From positions 434,001 through 498,000 of the forward strand of contig JAGYXB010000200.1 of the NCBI GenBank assembly GCA_022495005.1: 64,000 bases of DNA. Reading direction: 5' to 3'. This stretch comes from Rhyacophila brunnea. Taxonomy: Eukaryota; Arthropoda; Insecta; Trichoptera; Rhyacophilidae. The position numbers and the translations under genes were made by a program. Shown here piece after piece: positions 21,233 to 32,929 of this stretch. Below the pieces are notes generated by a model that was given only the letters and a program-made list of their open reading frames with translations, did not search any database and was not told the DNA's origin. The stretch's first letter is position 1; each line of letters opens with the position of its first letter.

Positions 21233-22383
21233 GTAGTGGTCAATGACTTCGGGCCTTCTCAGCACTACTTTGACAGTGTAAGAATTAGCAAATCATTTAA
21301 ACTATCGCAGAATGGTCGCATCTACAGTTGGCATATTCTACACGCGTGACATCGAAGTGTAATAATGCAGATGCCAGCAGATTTCTCAATTACAAACGTC
21401 ATCAGCAATGAATCGCGATTTACTGAATATTCATGCATATAATTAGCAGGTCATAGTTGATTAGTTGCTCAGTCGAGTTGTATGAACATCTACTAATGGT
21501 ACATATACTACATACATAATGACTACAGTAAGAATTTCACAAGGTTAACGTGCCATATTCCATATGAGGCGTCTAATTACAAAAAGTACACAGTTCAATA
21601 TTTTCGGGAAACAACGTTTTTATGTTTCAAGCTTCAATTATTTGTTTTACCGTGAGATTATTGTATTCTATGTCAAAATTAGAACCAAATGGCAATTTGT
21701 TTCAGCCGATAAACTCTTAAATGTAATAAATATAGGTAAAATAAAATTGGACGTAGCGCTATTTGAACCTCACTTTTTAATTTACTCCGCATAAGGCACA
21801 TATTTTCGTGGCACTGTCATCAGTTTACCAGATGCTACAGCGTGGGAGACGCCCTTTTTAATATTGAACGTTCCCTTATTGGTTGACTTAAACACGCGCA
21901 AAATCAACCATGCTTTAAACAATATGAAACACGGGCTTTTTGTAATAAATCAAGACTTAAGATATTTTTTTCATAGGCTTTTGTCGCGTTTTGGAATTTA
22001 AAGATCAATACATATTGTGTAAAATTATACAAAGAATACGTGCGTATTTTTTCTCGATTTTGACCAAATGTAGACTTATCGCTTTTTGGAATTAGATGCC
22101 TCAACTATTAGTATATTATCGTAATCTCGGCTCGATCAGTACGCTCCGTGTAAGTCACTCCTATTCCTCTTATTCGTTCGGTCCTCGGGACAATATCATA
22201 AGTATTGTAGCATAACTCTCTTGTACCATTTACGCTGTAAATAAACCTCGCTCCTGCATCCATCGGAGCAACCACCACCAAATCTCGACTTCTCATCTCT
22301 CATACTGACGATTCACATCTCCACAACACCTCCTGATCATCCTCAAAGACAGTGGTCTCGTCCCTCTAACAACGAGACACCCG
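21233..22383 (-). mobile_element. repeat family A, copy 2, split by a MITE
   Basis: The two halves, 21233-about 21490 and about 22108-22383, match copy 1 in order. The middle is foreign and includes the MITE at 21566-22102. Confidence 0.8.
21566..22102. mobile_element. MITE with GAGGC terminal inverted repeats
   Basis: GAGGCGTCTAATTACAAAAAG on the left matches the inverted right end with two differences over 21 bp. Length is 537 bp. It is nested in repeat family A. No duplication is clear. Confidence 0.7.
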
Positions 22384-22689
22384 AAATATTTATCATTATA
22401 TTAGCCTATCTAAATTAACTGTTCAATACCTATCCTTGATGTCCGTACTTTTTTGTCCTTTATACTTATATGATTTTCATGCACCGATTATCGTTATAAT
22501 TAAGATTGAATATCTAATAAATTCATCAGGTTCTTGAATAGTTTTTAATTCAACTCACTGCGAAATGTCTGGGACATCTCATAGTACTCGGTTAAAGCCA
22601 AATGCCGCCTATTCAATTCTTGAATTTTGACAGTTCTGTTTTATGGTAGTCAATGCACTCTAAAGCAGCTCAAAGCAACCATATTCGCA

Positions 22690-23020
22690 GAAAAAATGCT
22701 TGCATACTGGTTGTTCGGTGGTATAATATTAGGATTATCGAGATAATAAAAAACCTCTTATATTAATGAGAGTGAACCATCGATATTGAACCTGGCTTGA
22801 ATGCTTCAAAAAATCCATACTGGGTTGCCTGTTCTTTGGGTTGAACGTATTTCAGTGACATGGAAGATCACTAAATACCATGCACAGAGTAGATACGGCA
22901 GAGCCATGTGATAATGGCATAACCTGGAAAGATGCATATGATTTTTTGGAAGTACCGTGTGGTTTCCAAATACTCTAACTGAGGAGCAAATACGGTCAAT
23001 GAAGGTGAGATAGAACATTT
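22690..23020. repeat. old dispersed repeat, possibly transposon-derived
   Basis: A stretch near 22955-23010 resembles 11990-12050. In one plus frame it reads STVWFPNTLTEEQIRSMK, which recalls the V-P-H-x-L-T-E region of mariner transposases. The resemblance is short. Confidence 0.3.
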
Positions 23021-23029
23021 ATAATCATA

Positions 23030-23265
23030 TGTATGATTTGAAAATATCTCATGCATATATATACTAGAAAAATCATTTTGTAGAAAAAATACGACACCCG
23101 ACGGGACTTGAACCTGTATCTGCTAGATTCGTGCCAGAATGCTTATTCAATTAAGCTACGGGCATATTAGTTAATTATGACGATATTAACAAGTAGTTGT
23201 TACATGAAATGCTTATCGAATTGCATTATGATATTGTTGGCTATCGGTTTTAGTAGATATATTAA
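23030..23265 (-). repeat. tRNA-like dispersed repeat (family E, copy 1)
   Basis: On the minus strand the A-box-like GTAGCTTAATTGAATAAGC and B-box-like GGTTCAAGTCCCGTCGGG are tRNA-spaced. The flanking GGCTATCGGTTTTAGTA links it to the copies at 24850, 30700, 47200 and 63450. Confidence 0.65.
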
Positions 23266-23550
23266 ATTATGGTAGGTATCAATTATTTCCTTATTTATTC
23301 ACCAACGTTGCGGATTACTCTATTATTGAATTTTTATAACTTACTTAGACTTGCTCATGATTTAATAAACTATTTTTTTTATTAAACGATAAAAAGTACT
23401 TTATTTACTTAAATTTATTTAAATGCCCTTGGGACTTTAATAGACTAGAATGACTGGAAGTATTTGAAATATTATATTTCAATGCATATCCTCTATACAC
23501 AAGACTCTTTTCTATTGAACTCTCTAAAGTTTTAGTCACATAGCCTGCAG

Positions 23551-23659
23551 GAAGAACGATCAACTGCATGAACTCGTTGTATTTTTTGTCAAGTCAAAAA
23601 TTGGAGACGTCAAGAATGAGTTCTCTATAAATGAACGGATTAAAATAAAAGTATTAGAG
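23551..23659 (+). CDS. candidate internal exon, 109 bp
   Basis: The acceptor CACATAGCCTGCAG and the strong donor TTAGAG then GTGAGTTGG bound it. After one base completing a codon, 36 codons are open: KNDQLHELVVFFVKSKIGDV then KNEFSINERIKIKVLE, mixed charged and hydrophobic and quite unlike translated AT-rich noise. It ends in phase 0. Both the 70-bp exon at 28971 and an ORF starting 44 bases on at 23704 could follow in phase. No homologue is recognised; a decayed transposon frame is possible. Confidence 0.35.
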
Positions 23660-23703
23660 GTGAGTTGGAAATACTATCATCAGTTTGTGTACTCAAGTTT
23701 CAG

Positions 23704-23856
23704 ATGAAACTACCCATACTCAGTATGTGTGGCCTTATAAACTTATTCCAAAAAACTTGTGATGATGTCATCGCGAGTTGCTGTTCTGTGCACTCGCTAG
23801 TTGGTAGACTTTCAACACTTTTGACATTTAATGCGCGCGAACGAAATAGCACTTGA
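23704..23856 (+). CDS. candidate continuation exon ending in stop
   Basis: After a pyrimidine-containing acceptor (GTACTCAAGTTTCAG) the phase-0 frame reads MKLPILSMCGLINLFQ, TCDDVIASCCSVHS and LLTFNARERNST to TGA. Joined to the exon at 23551 it would need a 44-base intron, short for an insect. An alternative is that the two frames are one old reading frame broken by a shift. It contains four cysteines. No family is recognised. Confidence 0.25.
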   Translation: MKLPILSMCGLINLFQKTCDDVIASCCSVHSLVGRLSTLLTFNARERNST

Positions 23857-24179
23857 ATATAGGTATATTTTAATTTATTAGTCTATTGCGTTTGAATAAT
23901 AGGTCATAAATGTTGTGTCGCAGCACAGTGGTGAGATGACGCACAGGCTTAGGCTTGTTATACGACCGCTCAAAACATGTTAAAATTTTAAAACAATCAC
24001 TGTTATTCATTTTTGTTAACAAGAATATTGTAACCTAACAGAAAAACAACTCATTAATTTAAAATGTGTTTAAAATTTTATAATAAATGAGACTTTTCGA
24101 CAAGAGGAGTTCAGGGTATTTTTAGCGATTCTATTGAAGCCGATACATAGTTTGTGTTCCCTTAGCCGATACGTATTTC
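23857..24179. other. no gene recognised
   Basis: AT-rich; no repeat partner identified. Confidence 0.35.
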
Positions 24180-24366
24180 AAATACTAATATGGAGTTGGT
24201 TTTAGTTTCAGTTGAGTATAGAACTTTTGTCGCATACGCACGCCAAATGCTCTATATAGTATTTCAAATACTAGTAAGTATTTTGGAACAAGTTTCTATA
24301 CTAAGTATTTTTTATACTGGTAGTAAGTATACTTAGTCTTCAAAATCGACCAGTTTTCCCATCTCT
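24180..24366. mobile_element. hAT-like element end
   Basis: Repeated ATTTCAAATACTA and AAGTATTTT words lead to a right edge TTTTCCCATCTCTA, whose inverse TAGAGATGGGAAAA is the style of terminal repeat found in many small hAT elements. The left end is not resolved. Confidence 0.4.
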
Positions 24367-24379
24367 AAAAAGTATCAAT

Positions 24380-24650
24380 GGCCTCCTACTGACAAGTTTT
24401 GCATGACGCTGAATGTTGAGAGCATAAAGCCAAGCTATGAGGAAAGCTGCCTGATGGTCAAATAATCCAGGTCATAATCTTCAGTCATGACGTTCTGACA
24501 AAGGAAAATAATTTACCAAGAGTTGAAACATTCTCTAATCTTCGATTTCGTTATTTATCAGACGATACTCTTATAAACACAACTTCTGCTTGTTACATGT
24601 TACAAATACCTACCTCTGTAACGTGAGATTGTTTTCCTTCAAAACAGTAT
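24380..24650 (-). other. weak coding-like stretch
   Basis: A minus-strand frame reads MTEDYDLDYLTIRQLSS and then stops. It might be transposon-derived. Nothing else supports a gene. Confidence 0.15.
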
Positions 24651-24849
24651 TATAATGAGCACAAAACATTTCAAATGTATATTATGTATGTACGAACAGT
24701 ACAGTGGCGGAACTAAATTGCGCAGTACGGAGGGGCCGAGGCCCATGACCTTACATTTTAAAAGCAAATATACATTCATAATAATATTTTAATTTATTTT
24801 AAATAAAAATGTAGGTTCCTATTACAACTTGTCCAAGCATGTAAAGAAA

Positions 24850-25225
24850 GACTCATATACACATTTAATTTAAAAAAAAATCGTTGCTGGAAAATAATAC
24901 GACTTCCATCGGGATTCAAACGCGTCCACGTGCACTGACAGCTAAGCTATATGTGTCCTATTTCATTACGATGGAATTAATTAGTGGCTTTTTTCAATTT
25001 TTACTGAAGCGCTTTCTAAATTGCGTTATTGTTTTGGCAATCGGCTTTTGTGTTTTAAATCAAAATATTAACAGTATACATTATTTAACATAGCACATTA
25101 ACCGGCATCAGGATCTATCAAAATTTTTGTTAAAATGTACTTGCACTTGCTAATAATTATTTAATAAATCATTTTTTACGTTCTTAAATCTTGTGAATTA
25201 TTCGTTGAATAAAAGAAATAGTTTA
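24850..25225 (-). repeat. tRNA-like dispersed repeat (family E, copy 2)
   Basis: The minus strand carries a B-box-like GTTTGAATCCCGATGG and the shared block CAAAAGCCGATTGCCAAAAC. The segment TCTTGTGAATTATTCGTTGA at 25188, recurring near 30400, 44840, 63300 and 63675, marks the far side of the family. Confidence 0.6.
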
Positions 25226-25743
25226 TTTCGTATAACATTACTTAAAAAAGTGGTTTTCAATTTTTTTCGTTTCATGATAGGTATCTTAAAAATTATAATT
25301 TTAGAATCAGATGCGAGATCATTTTTTTTTAGATTTTCTGAGCTGTCTGAATCAGACATAAAAATAATTCTCCATACCAAATCTATGCGCAGTATTTGTA
25401 TGGGTATTTCTATTCCATTTTTAAACAAATCTATAAAATAGAGTGCGGATTTACAAATATAGAACAAAGTGTTAGTTTTTAAAAGAAAATAAACCTACAC
25501 TATAGAGTAAAATTATAGATTACCTATTGTCATCTAAAACTAAAGTAAATGATCACAGTAGCAATAAAATAACAGCAGAGTAATTTTGTATTCGATGTAC
25601 ACTTTGAATACCTACCTGCAAATGTTTTAAGTAAACGACAAAACATCGTTCCCAATAATAATTATTGTAATATGCGATAACATAATATTATGCACTCCTT
25701 AAGTGGCTAATATCTATTTCTTATAAACACAACAACCTATTTA

Positions 25744-25789
25744 TACAAACTTCCACTTTGTGGAGTCCCATATAGGATCGGACATGTCG
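25744..25789 (+). repeat. SINE S1, 3' end only
   Basis: CCACTTTGTGGAGTCCCATA and GGATCGGACATGTCG match the 3' end of the full copy at 61421. Confidence 0.75.
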
Positions 25790-25837
25790 AAAAAAGATAG
25801 TTTTAGTAGTTAAACTATTTTCAATATATTATATCAT

Positions 25838-26271
25838 CAGTGGCGAAGAGTGGAACTAGACTGTTAAGATAAGCCGTAAATAGTGCACATTAACCTTTGT
25901 TAGTCATGCGTATCTGTTTTTATTGAATTAAGACTACAATTTACCGATAGTATAAGTTAGTTTTTAAAAATCAATTAAATCCCGCCTAAACCAAACCATA
26001 ATAGTTTTGGTATATTTTGGGCGATACGACAAAGTTGTATCTAGGTATATTATAATCAAAGTTATTTATGATTTAATTTCATTATTTTAGATATTTTATA
26101 GAGAGCCGTGTATTTTTTGACTATTATCTATTATGGCTTGGTTTTCGCAGGGTTTAATTGAATTTATAAACTAACGAACACTATATATACAATAAAAACG
26201 AATACGTTTGACTGACAAAGTTGCACTATTTATGGCAGATCTTAACAGCCTACCTTCACTTTTCGCCACTG
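25838..26271. mobile_element. hAT-type MITE, second copy
   Basis: CAGTGGCGAAGAGTGGAACT and the inverted right end CAGTGGCGAAAAGTGAAGGT share the termini of the element at 17183. The flanks are near-identical (ATATCAT and ATATCAAT). Nested in the hAT element at 24702. Confidence 0.85.
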
Positions 26272-26932
26272 ATATCAATGCAATCGCGACTTTGTTAATT
26301 TCATCAAACGCTCAATCTAAATTTCTAAATAAATGTAAACATATTTTTTATATATTTTATAAGTCGTGTATTTTATCCTTATAATAATAAATTGTCCCAA
26401 TTATTTCATGCGTAATTCAGTTGAATAAATAAAACTTAAAAAAAACTTTGTTTATGAGAGGTGATATTTCTTTTTACAGACAAATGGCCCTAATATTTTT
26501 TTTGGAGCAGAATTAAAAGTTCCGCTACTGGTACAGTCAAGTATAAACTTATACAGTTCAGTGTTTACAGAACCTTAGGGGGTTAACTTGAATAATTTAC
26601 TAGGTACAAGTAAGTAGTGGTAATTTTGAAATTTGACGAAAGTTGCCAGCAGATTGTATTTTCAGTTTGAGTTTCAAGTAAATCAAATCAAAATATTGGC
26701 ACGCTTCCATCTAATGCTTTTATCAAGTACCTTTCATATTAGTTTTGTTGTATTCCAATCAAAATAATATGCTAAATACACTGAATTAATGTTCTTCTTA
26801 ATATTCTGGTACACAATATTCATCATTTCTCATTGTAACAAACATTTTTTAATGAATTATTTAACAATATTTGTATTACAATGCATTTTTTTTGAACTGC
26901 TTAACTTTATGATGTCTTCTTTTCACTTTTTT

Positions 26933-27442
26933 GAAGTAATACTTCTTTAACCGCGTTTTAAAAATCAGATCTGAGTGTATTTTTGGCGTGTGACATGTAA
27001 CACATAATTTATTTTTTCACACAAAAATAAACGCACTCGATTAGATTCGAACCACCGATTGTTCGATTATCAGCCGAACGCACTACCATTACGCCACAGT
27101 ATGATACTCCAATCGTGACGATTATACAGTATAATATTATAGTTTAGAATTGTTCCGTTGCCTAGGCAGCGAATTTATTATTGTCGGCCATTTGCGATTC
27201 CTTACGTAAACAAACTATTAAACGTCATAGTGGCAGTTGTTACTTTAAAAATAAAAACAACGATAAATAATTATATAATTTAGTAATATAAGTTAAAGTG
27301 TATAGAAATAAACCAACGGCGTTCCAATAAGCGGTCCTTTTTCTTGAGTGTGTTATTTAACAAGATAATTAAGAGCTAGTCACAGAATCTAGGTTATCAC
27401 AAGTTTTGATTTTGCTTTGTTACGCCAAAGAAATATAACTTC
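26933..27442. mobile_element. TIR element with tRNA-Ile-like core (family B, copy 2)
   Basis: Ends GAAGTAATACTTCTTT and inverted GAAGTTATATTTCTTT, with the same internal tRNA-like module as copy 1. It is about 75 bp longer because it keeps a block with GGCGTTCCAATAAGCGGTCC, also present in copy 3 and lost from copy 1. Confidence 0.85.
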
Positions 27443-27519
27443 TAACGCGCGTACATAAGTACACACACATCGATTTTTTTTTATTAGTCCAGTAAATTTA
27501 TATCTAAAATTACACTCAT

Positions 27520-27660
27520 CAGCAACCGTTGTAGTCCAACGTATAAAACACCAGCCTCTCATCTGGAGGTTACGTGTTCGATTTCCGGTGAAGTCACAAT
27601 ACTTGTATACCAACGTGATTTAAAAAATACTTGGATAACTGTGTGATTTTTTCACTGCTA
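27520..27660 (+). repeat. tRNA-derived SINE (family S2)
   Basis: The B-box-like GTGTTCGATTTCC is followed by GGTGAAGTCACAATACTTGT, aligned with 3570 and 44240. Confidence 0.65.
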
Positions 27661-28044
27661 CAACTATTATTGTATACACCTACGTTAGTTTAGTTACGAG
27701 TTAAAACCTTCGGCTGATCAAAAATGCATTATATTTGACTGTTTAATACACTTTAAATTTGATATGTCGCAAGTAGCCATTAGTTTGAGGGAATTGCAAA
27801 TAATTATTGCTAGTAAAATGATGGTTAATAAATACTACAGTCTTCACTCCTCACTTTTGGACAAACGTGATAATTTACTTTTTTACATAATAATTGTTGC
27901 ATTATTATTGTATTGCAATTTTTTTCATTCCAACAGTATGATACTAAATTGTAGCATACCGATATAATATTATCAATAGACCAGAAAATAAATAAAAGCC
28001 CCTAATTGTCTTATAAAATACCAAAAACTATATATTCGTAATCC
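27661..28044. other. AT-rich stretch, no gene seen
   Basis: Nothing recognised. Confidence 0.4.
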
Positions 28045-28533
28045 TATATGGATTTAGTATCTTCAAGAAAGACCTACCATTATGTCTTAAACGAGGGGTG
28101 TTCAACCAATGTTTGCTGCCAGTGTTCACGTATGACTGCGAGACGTGGACTCTCAACACGAGAGATGTCCAAAGGCTAACAGTCGCACAGCGAGGCATGG
28201 AGAGGTGTATGTTGGGCGTCACGCGAAAGGACCGTTAGAGAAACGAATCGGTTAGAAAGCATACAGGAGTACGCGATGTAATATACGTTGCCAAACAGAT
28301 GAAATGGAGATAGGCATTGTTCGTCGAAAGGACGGCCGCTGGACAAATGCCGTCATCGAATGGTACCCAAGGGGCACGACGGCGACGGCCACAAGGTCGC
28401 CTTAAAAGCCGTTGGATTGACGAACTGATAAAGTTCTACAGAAATACGTGGCAGCAAATGATACAGGAGCGAGAGAGTTGGAAGAAACTTGGAGAGGCCT
28501 TCATCCAGCAGTGGATTGACCCCGGCTGATGAT
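28045..28533 (+). pseudogene. RTE-like LINE C-terminus (family R1)
   Basis: The frames give YDCETWTLNTRDVQRLTVAQ, an R-G-M-E-R-C-M-L-G-V-T-R-K-D segment, and from 28317 to 28529 an intact stretch with GRWTNAVIEWYPRGT-like reading, RPQGRLKSRWIDELIKFYR and EAFIQQWIDPG, ending TGATGATGATA. This is the conserved C-terminal domain of endonuclease-RT. Frameshifts separate its two halves. It is the best-preserved 3' end of the family. Confidence 0.88.
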
Positions 28534-28970
28534 GATATGGATTTAGCTAAAAGTGTTTTGCGGACGGTAAATCAATGGACCCAACTGTTTGATTGATTAA
28601 TTATTATTGTAAGTACAGTATATGCAACACAGAGAGTACATGTGGAGATAGGAAGGGGAAACGGAAGTAATTAATTGGCGTAACCAATACCTAATCAATC
28701 GAATTGTACACAGACGTATAAAAATCATTATTTTGAATGTAGGTATTTAGGTATCTACATAAGTATAACAATTCCCTGTTGATAAATTCTTTTGATTACG
28801 ATCCGAGTAAGAAGTAAGAAAGTCCTTCCAAAACTTTCGTCGTGATTATTTCACTGTCACTAAGCCCGAAGAAAAAAAGGCGCAAAAAATCTGTTCACAA
28901 ACGAAATTTTTGGAAATGTTTTCCCTTTGATCAACTTACTGACTGCTTTTTTCTCTCTATTCGTCCTCAG
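28534..28970. other. low-repeat DNA ending in a strong splice acceptor
   Basis: The last 50 bases hold a branch-like TTACTGAC and the tract TTTTTTCTCTCTATTCGTCC before CAG. Upstream, one frame reads VTKPEEKKAQKICSQ, but no donor follows it. Confidence 0.4.
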
Positions 28971-29040
28971 GGCTTGCGGAAAGTGAAGAAAAACCAAATT
29001 ACATCGAAAACCCTGAAGAAAACTCTGCCTGATTTTGCAA
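28971..29040 (+). CDS. candidate internal exon, 70 bp, strongest splice signals
   Basis: The acceptor (TTCTCTCTATTCGTCCTCAG) has a near-ideal pyrimidine tract and branch point; the donor is TGCAA then GTAAGTAAAAG. The 70 bases are clearly GC-richer than both flanks. Frame 1 is open: GLRKVKKNQITSKTLKKTLP then DFA with one base over, lysine-rich and basic. It starts in phase 0, agreeing with the end of the exon at 23551, and its spare base fits the two leading bases at 37711. A third frame is open for 19 codons. I take it as a real exon more readily than any other here, but with no homologue. Confidence 0.45.
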
Positions 29041-29651
29041 GTAAGTAAAAGTTTTGTTTCCTGAAACCGCCATATCATTAAATAATACATTATCATCCGT
29101 TCTACCATTTGGATTAAAATTCAATAGGTACGTTTAAAATATTATCATTCCATTTATATTATAATACTATAGGGGGTGATTTATTAATTTTCAGTAAAAC
29201 GAAAAAGTATATAAGTAACATAAACATTTCTCTTTTCAAAAGAAAGTTTAAAATGTCGAGATATTGATCGATGCGCATTTTTTCTATATACCTACAGACC
29301 TACATCATGCGTGGTGCGATATAAAACTCTACCATTCTTATATAAACAAATATAACATAATAAATTACGAATTAATTTTATATTATTGTTTTTTAATAAA
29401 ATTAATGAATTATATCGATATTTTCCATGTCACGTTGTAAAGATCTTAAATTTGTACTTTGTAAAAAAAAATATCTTTAGTACTTTGTAAAAAAATCATT
29501 ATTGATTTTAATTGATTGATTGATGTAGATTTATTTCACACCGGGGTTTCACCTTTTAAGATCTTCAGACACTATGGACACTCAATATATAAAATCAATA
29601 CCTACATTAAAATATCGTGGAAAATTTATCATTATTAAATTTATTAAAAAA
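29041..29651. other. AT-rich stretch, no gene seen
   Basis: If the neighbouring exon is real this is intron. A near-duplicate of TCTTTAGTACTTTGTAAAAA occurs at about 29450-29500. Confidence 0.4.
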
Positions 29652-30111
29652 ATAATTACAAGATAAAAAAAACTTTTTTATATACAACGTTTTTAAATTT
29701 TCTGTTGAATCATATAAACTTGACTTGACTAGCTTAAACGATCAAAAAAAACTATACTTAATAGAATTAATACTGAAATGTCATTTTGACATTCATATTG
29801 ATTTCCATAGTAACGCACGTATATAATAATAATTTAGTTGCTAGGACCCCAGACCCATAGCAACCAATTATAGTGGATTGGATTACGGATTTCTTCCGAA
29901 ATAACTTTTCATACAAAACAGAATTAACTGAAAATAAATTCAATTCTACTTAGAGATGGCTAAAAAAATGCTTTGGCATCGTGTTCTGATATATTCTAAA
30001 AGTTTCAAATGTTTAGCTAGTCGGGAAGTTAGTTAAAAATCGATTGCAAAATTTATACCGGATAAACAATCACTGGACAAATAAGAATACGACCTAATAA
30101 AAACGTTGTAA
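29652..30111 (+). mobile_element. MITE family F, copy 1
   Basis: ATAATTACAAGATAAAAA and ACAACGTTTTTAAATTTTC begin it; AAAAACGTTGTAA closes it as the inverted end. Shared interior blocks include TTTCATACAAAACAGAATTA and GCTAGTCGGGAAGTTAGTT. Four copies are in this window. Confidence 0.82.
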
Positions 30112-30394
30112 AATATTAAGTAAATAATGCTGAATATTGTTTTAAATATCAAACATTAACGTAATATAACCACTTTGTTATTACATACATTCATCAAGCC
30201 TCAAATGAAATATTGAAAAACTTAAATCAATAATTAAGGTTATAATTTGTAATGGTCGTTTAACTTGAAAAATACAATTAACTATACCTACCTAAGATTT
30301 AACTAAATAAACGTTTTTTAATACACCAAATAATTTACAAGATTTAAGATTTAGTTACAATCTTTAATGAGGCTACATAATTATGTATGTTATA

Positions 30395-30830
30395 TTCTTA
30401 AACTTGTGAATTGGTCATTGAATAATGAAAATAGTTTATTTAATATTAGCAACACATGCTATAAAAAAATTTGGAGAGATACCGACACCGGTTAGTAATT
30501 ATGTTAAATTACTAATACGTACTTTATATTAAAATACAAAAGCGGATTGCCAAAACAACAACGTAATCTAGATATCGATTAAAATATCGTTATAGCAAAT
30601 CAAAGTATGTTATAACTAAAATTTGAAAGACACAGGTTAATGATCAATGTTATTACCTATTATCTATTAGTTGTACTTTGATTGAAACCACAAAAGCCGG
30701 TCACCAATATTAGGAAATTTAATAAAGCGCTTCAGTTGTAGGATACAGACTGCTCAATTGGTTAATTCTCATTGTCTGGAATCTAATATATGCTTATTTG
30801 ATTCCTGTCCAACGTCGTAATTCTTTAAAA
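30395..30830 (+). repeat. tRNA-like dispersed repeat (family E, copy 3)
   Basis: TCTTAAACTTGTGAATTGGT marks one side; AAAAGCCGGTCACCAATATT and a decayed tRNA-like GACTGCTCAATTGGTTAATT with GATTCCTGTCC follow. Confidence 0.55.
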
Positions 30831-31094
30831 TTTTGTCTAACATAATAATGAGGTATTTTAAAAATAATATGTATTTTCAGAAAGTATTTAATTGTACTGT
30901 ATATTTGATTCCATAAACTGTTCACTCTAACCTATTCCAAAACTTAACTTAATTTCAGTTGCCTGATACTTATATTTCTGTAAAATTATAATACAGCAAC
31001 GTATTTAAAAAATAGTAATATTTACTCAATTAATAACATAAAAATACCTCTATGAGATATTTCAAAATAAGGTCAGGTCTTTTAATAATATATT
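30831..31094. other. AT-rich stretch, no gene seen
   Basis: Nothing recognised. Confidence 0.4.
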
Positions 31095-31275
31095 CGACTT
31101 TTTAACATAAATACTGAGCTAACGACAAGCTCTTTTGCCCTTATATTCTTACCCTCATCGCGAGATGGGGCGGTATTTTAAGATAAGGGGACCTTTTACC
31201 CAAACAACCTTTCAGGCTTCAGCCAGGCAATAAATTTTCCTGAGTAACTGCACGCCGGAATGCATAATAAACATT
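31095..31275 (-). repeat. GC-richer block, probable transposon scrap
   Basis: On the minus strand it reads YSGKFIAWLKPERLFG and stops in every frame soon after. A donor-like GATGAGG then GTAAGAATA follows but stops exclude a coding exon. No partner copy is present in the window. Confidence 0.3.
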
Positions 31276-32554
31276 AGATACCAAAATTTATTTATGTTAA
31301 TTCTTGTTAATTAATGGCAAAAAGTTTACTCTATTATTATCCAATGATATTGTAGCATCATCATTTTATAATATGACTTGACGTAGAGCTTAGCCATGCT
31401 TAAGAAAATGTCTTCATTGCCGTTTAGTCGCCGTAGGCTTATTCTATTGCATGAGTTTTGATGTGTCTGCTTGTTCGCGGTCTAAACACATTGTTTTAAA
31501 TCTTCGACTCTCCCTCATTCTTATGATCTAATAAAAAAAGTTTGTTTACGATATTAATATATATTCTATAAATGAATAAAATTTCCTATTTAAAAAAATA
31601 TATATAGTTTCTTATTCATATTTTTTTGAAAAACAATGTAACATATTTTATTGGAAAAAACAGTTTGTATTCAACTGAATAAACCATGCATTCAGGATAT
31701 AAAAGTAAAGTAAACAGCATATTTTATTGAAAACAAAGTATCTGAATTAATTTGATATGTATAACTAGGAATAAAGTTATCTAAACACGTCAAATCTAAG
31801 CTAGAGTAAGGAATACTATTATAAAATTCACAAAAAAATTACACATTTCACGCAAAATACTTTAAAACCTTGCTATATAGATGAAAATAAGAGAAATATT
31901 TCGCGGACAGGTAGATCAGAAATAAAAAGTGATATTTATATAGCATTTTGTTTTGCATTTTTTAAATCATAATAATATAAGACCCGAAAACGCAAAATAG
32001 TATTAAAAATATATATTATATTGTATTAATATCACTATATCTTTTATAAAAATATTTTATAAAACCATCGTGGACTTACGTTCTTAAAACACTGAAATAA
32101 ATTGCCGTTGTCTGTAAAATCGTTTTTGTTTTAATATAAAAAAGCACTCTCGACATGGACAATCTACCATTTTGTAAAGAACTAATTATTGATAGTAAGG
32201 CTACATACTACTTATAATATATATAAACGGTTTGAATCAACACTAAAAGTTGTAAAATTTTTACGAAACCTGCCACACTGTACTTTGTATTCAAATGAAT
32301 ACATTATGCATTAAGGGTTAAATAATTGAATCACTTCATTTTCACATGTGAGATGATAACGAAATCACGGTATAGTAGATACATAATATTCGTGTATGTA
32401 GGTACCTTAATTTCCACCCGAGAAGGTGTTTTTATCAATAGATACATTATTTTCAAAAATATTTAAATTGTTTATATTTTTATAGGGTTCTGGAAATATT
32501 TTTATAATGATATCTTATTACTTGTAAGAACCCCTCTTCGGGTGAAGGCGAAAA
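31276..32554. other. AT-rich stretch, no gene seen
   Basis: A short plus-strand frame at 31397 (MLKKMSSLPFSRRRLILLHEF on 21 codons) is the only oddity and has no support. Confidence 0.35.
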
Positions 32555-32688
32555 AATCTTAATATATATAATATGTATTATACAAAAATATAAAAAAATA
32601 ATAATAATTATATAAACTAGAAAATAAGTAGATAATACAATCATATATAATATATATATATATATATACATAACAGATATATTCATAG

Positions 32689-32725
<37 letters not shown>
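32555..32725. repeat. (TA)n-rich microsatellite region
   Basis: Long alternating TA tracts at about 32645-32668 and 32691-32721 within AT-only DNA. Confidence 0.85.
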
Positions 32726-32726
<1 letters not shown>

Positions 32727-32929
32727 TTAGATATAGTCAATTAACTGTCATTTACTTTTGTTTGTATGAAATAAAAAGGCTTTTTTATTTATTTATTATC
32801 TTATTACTTATGTTCATGCATATCTTTTTATAACCACCCTGATGGCTGCCAATAACTGATTAATCTTCAATCTGTGTAGGAATATTAGGAGTGACAATAT
32901 TATTTTAATTTATTTATTTTAATAGCTGT

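Larger units (their letters stand above)
24702..26530. mobile_element. composite non-autonomous hAT-like element
   Basis: The left end CAGTGGCGGAACT and the inverted right end CAGTAGCGGAACT agree at 12 of 13 positions. Flanking octamers GAACAGTA and GTACAGTC are similar but not identical. Inside lie a tRNA-like repeat, a SINE 3' end and a second hAT MITE, so it has been a target for later insertions. Confidence 0.6.

Noticed and set aside
22955..22985. Plus-strand exon with AATGAAG then GTGAGA donor
   Set aside because: The same stretch recurs in part near 12000 and resembles a mariner-type transposase motif, so a repeat is the better reading.
23091..23166. Possible functional tRNA gene
   Set aside because: A and B boxes are visible but the acceptor stem does not pair and the module recurs in a dispersed repeat. 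The same holds for the other tRNA-like modules in the window.
26571..26611. Exon between GTGTTTACAG and GTAAGTAGT
   Set aside because: All three frames contain a stop within the 40 bases.
31153..31240. Minus-strand exon ending GATGAGG then GTAAGAATA
   Set aside because: Every frame is interrupted; the block looks like a transposon scrap.
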